The translations under genes and the position numbers were made by a program. The notes under the pieces were generated by a model. That model ran no database searches. It saw only the letters and a list, made by a program, of their open reading frames with translations, and was not told the origin of the DNA. From the NCBI GenBank assembly GCA_013213905.1, contig JABSSQ010000149.1, positions 1 through 42,926 on the forward strand: 42,926 nucleotides of DNA. The letters are read 5' to 3'. This document shows, piece by piece, positions 42,881-42,926 of the stretch (positions within the stretch are counted from its first letter, which is position 1; every line of letters begins with the position of its first letter). Source of the DNA: Verrucomicrobiales bacterium (GTDB lineage Bacteria; Verrucomicrobiota; Verrucomicrobiia; Verrucomicrobiales; DEV007).

Positions 42881-42926
42881 GAAAGCAGATCAAGGCCAAG
42901 GTCGATGGATCGCACCGAATGGGTCA
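42877..42926 (-). CDS. nadC: C-terminal end of probable nicotinate-nucleotide pyrophosphorylase, truncated by window
   Basis: Minus-strand frame reads THSVRSIDLGLDLLS-stop, resembling the NadC C-terminus (THS..xLDLGLD); stop overlaps the birA ATG (ATGA). Confidence 0.55.
   Translation of the reverse strand, partial: THSVRSIDLGLDLLS

Overview
This is a gene-dense bacterial chromosomal window with the gene content of a Verrucomicrobia-like genome (a lineage guess, not tested). It is mostly housekeeping. In order it carries: a GH57 branching-enzyme-like protein (5'-truncated), an RNase H-like exonuclease, a double-length tandem UvrA (1879 aa, four ABC ATPase units), a LEA-like lipoprotein, leuC, an SRP RNA, trpB, an L,D-transpeptidase, rpsT, an FKBP lipoprotein, a rhodanese-like protein, lspA, ileS, lgt, gltA, sucD, sucC, an OmpA-family protein, hisS, purU, a tRNA-Leu whose loop reads AAG, a YifB/ComM-like ATPase, priA, an outer-membrane beta-barrel protein, ygfZ, an oxidoreductase, ruvX, manC, a UbiA-like membrane protein, serS, a PII gene, a sigma-54 activator with a convergent histidine kinase, birA, and the last codons of a probable nadC. 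No CRISPR array, transposase, prophage or toxin-antitoxin system was seen. The observations most worth following up are: (1) a compact candidate sigma-54 module with a near-consensus -24/-12 promoter before PII, a 17-bp palindrome at enhancer distance inside the divergent activator's leader, and a kinase with a degraded G1 box; (2) a second sigma-54-like site before the beta-barrel gene, with a hairpin at the predicted 5' end of its transcript; (3) the tandem UvrA with a variant fourth Walker B and a Lys-rich insertion; (4) a hexamer-periodic inverted-repeat element in front of that uvrA; (5) tRNA-Leu(AAG); (6) a REP-like three-hairpin cluster after rpsT. All family calls come from motif recognition by eye. 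No search was run.
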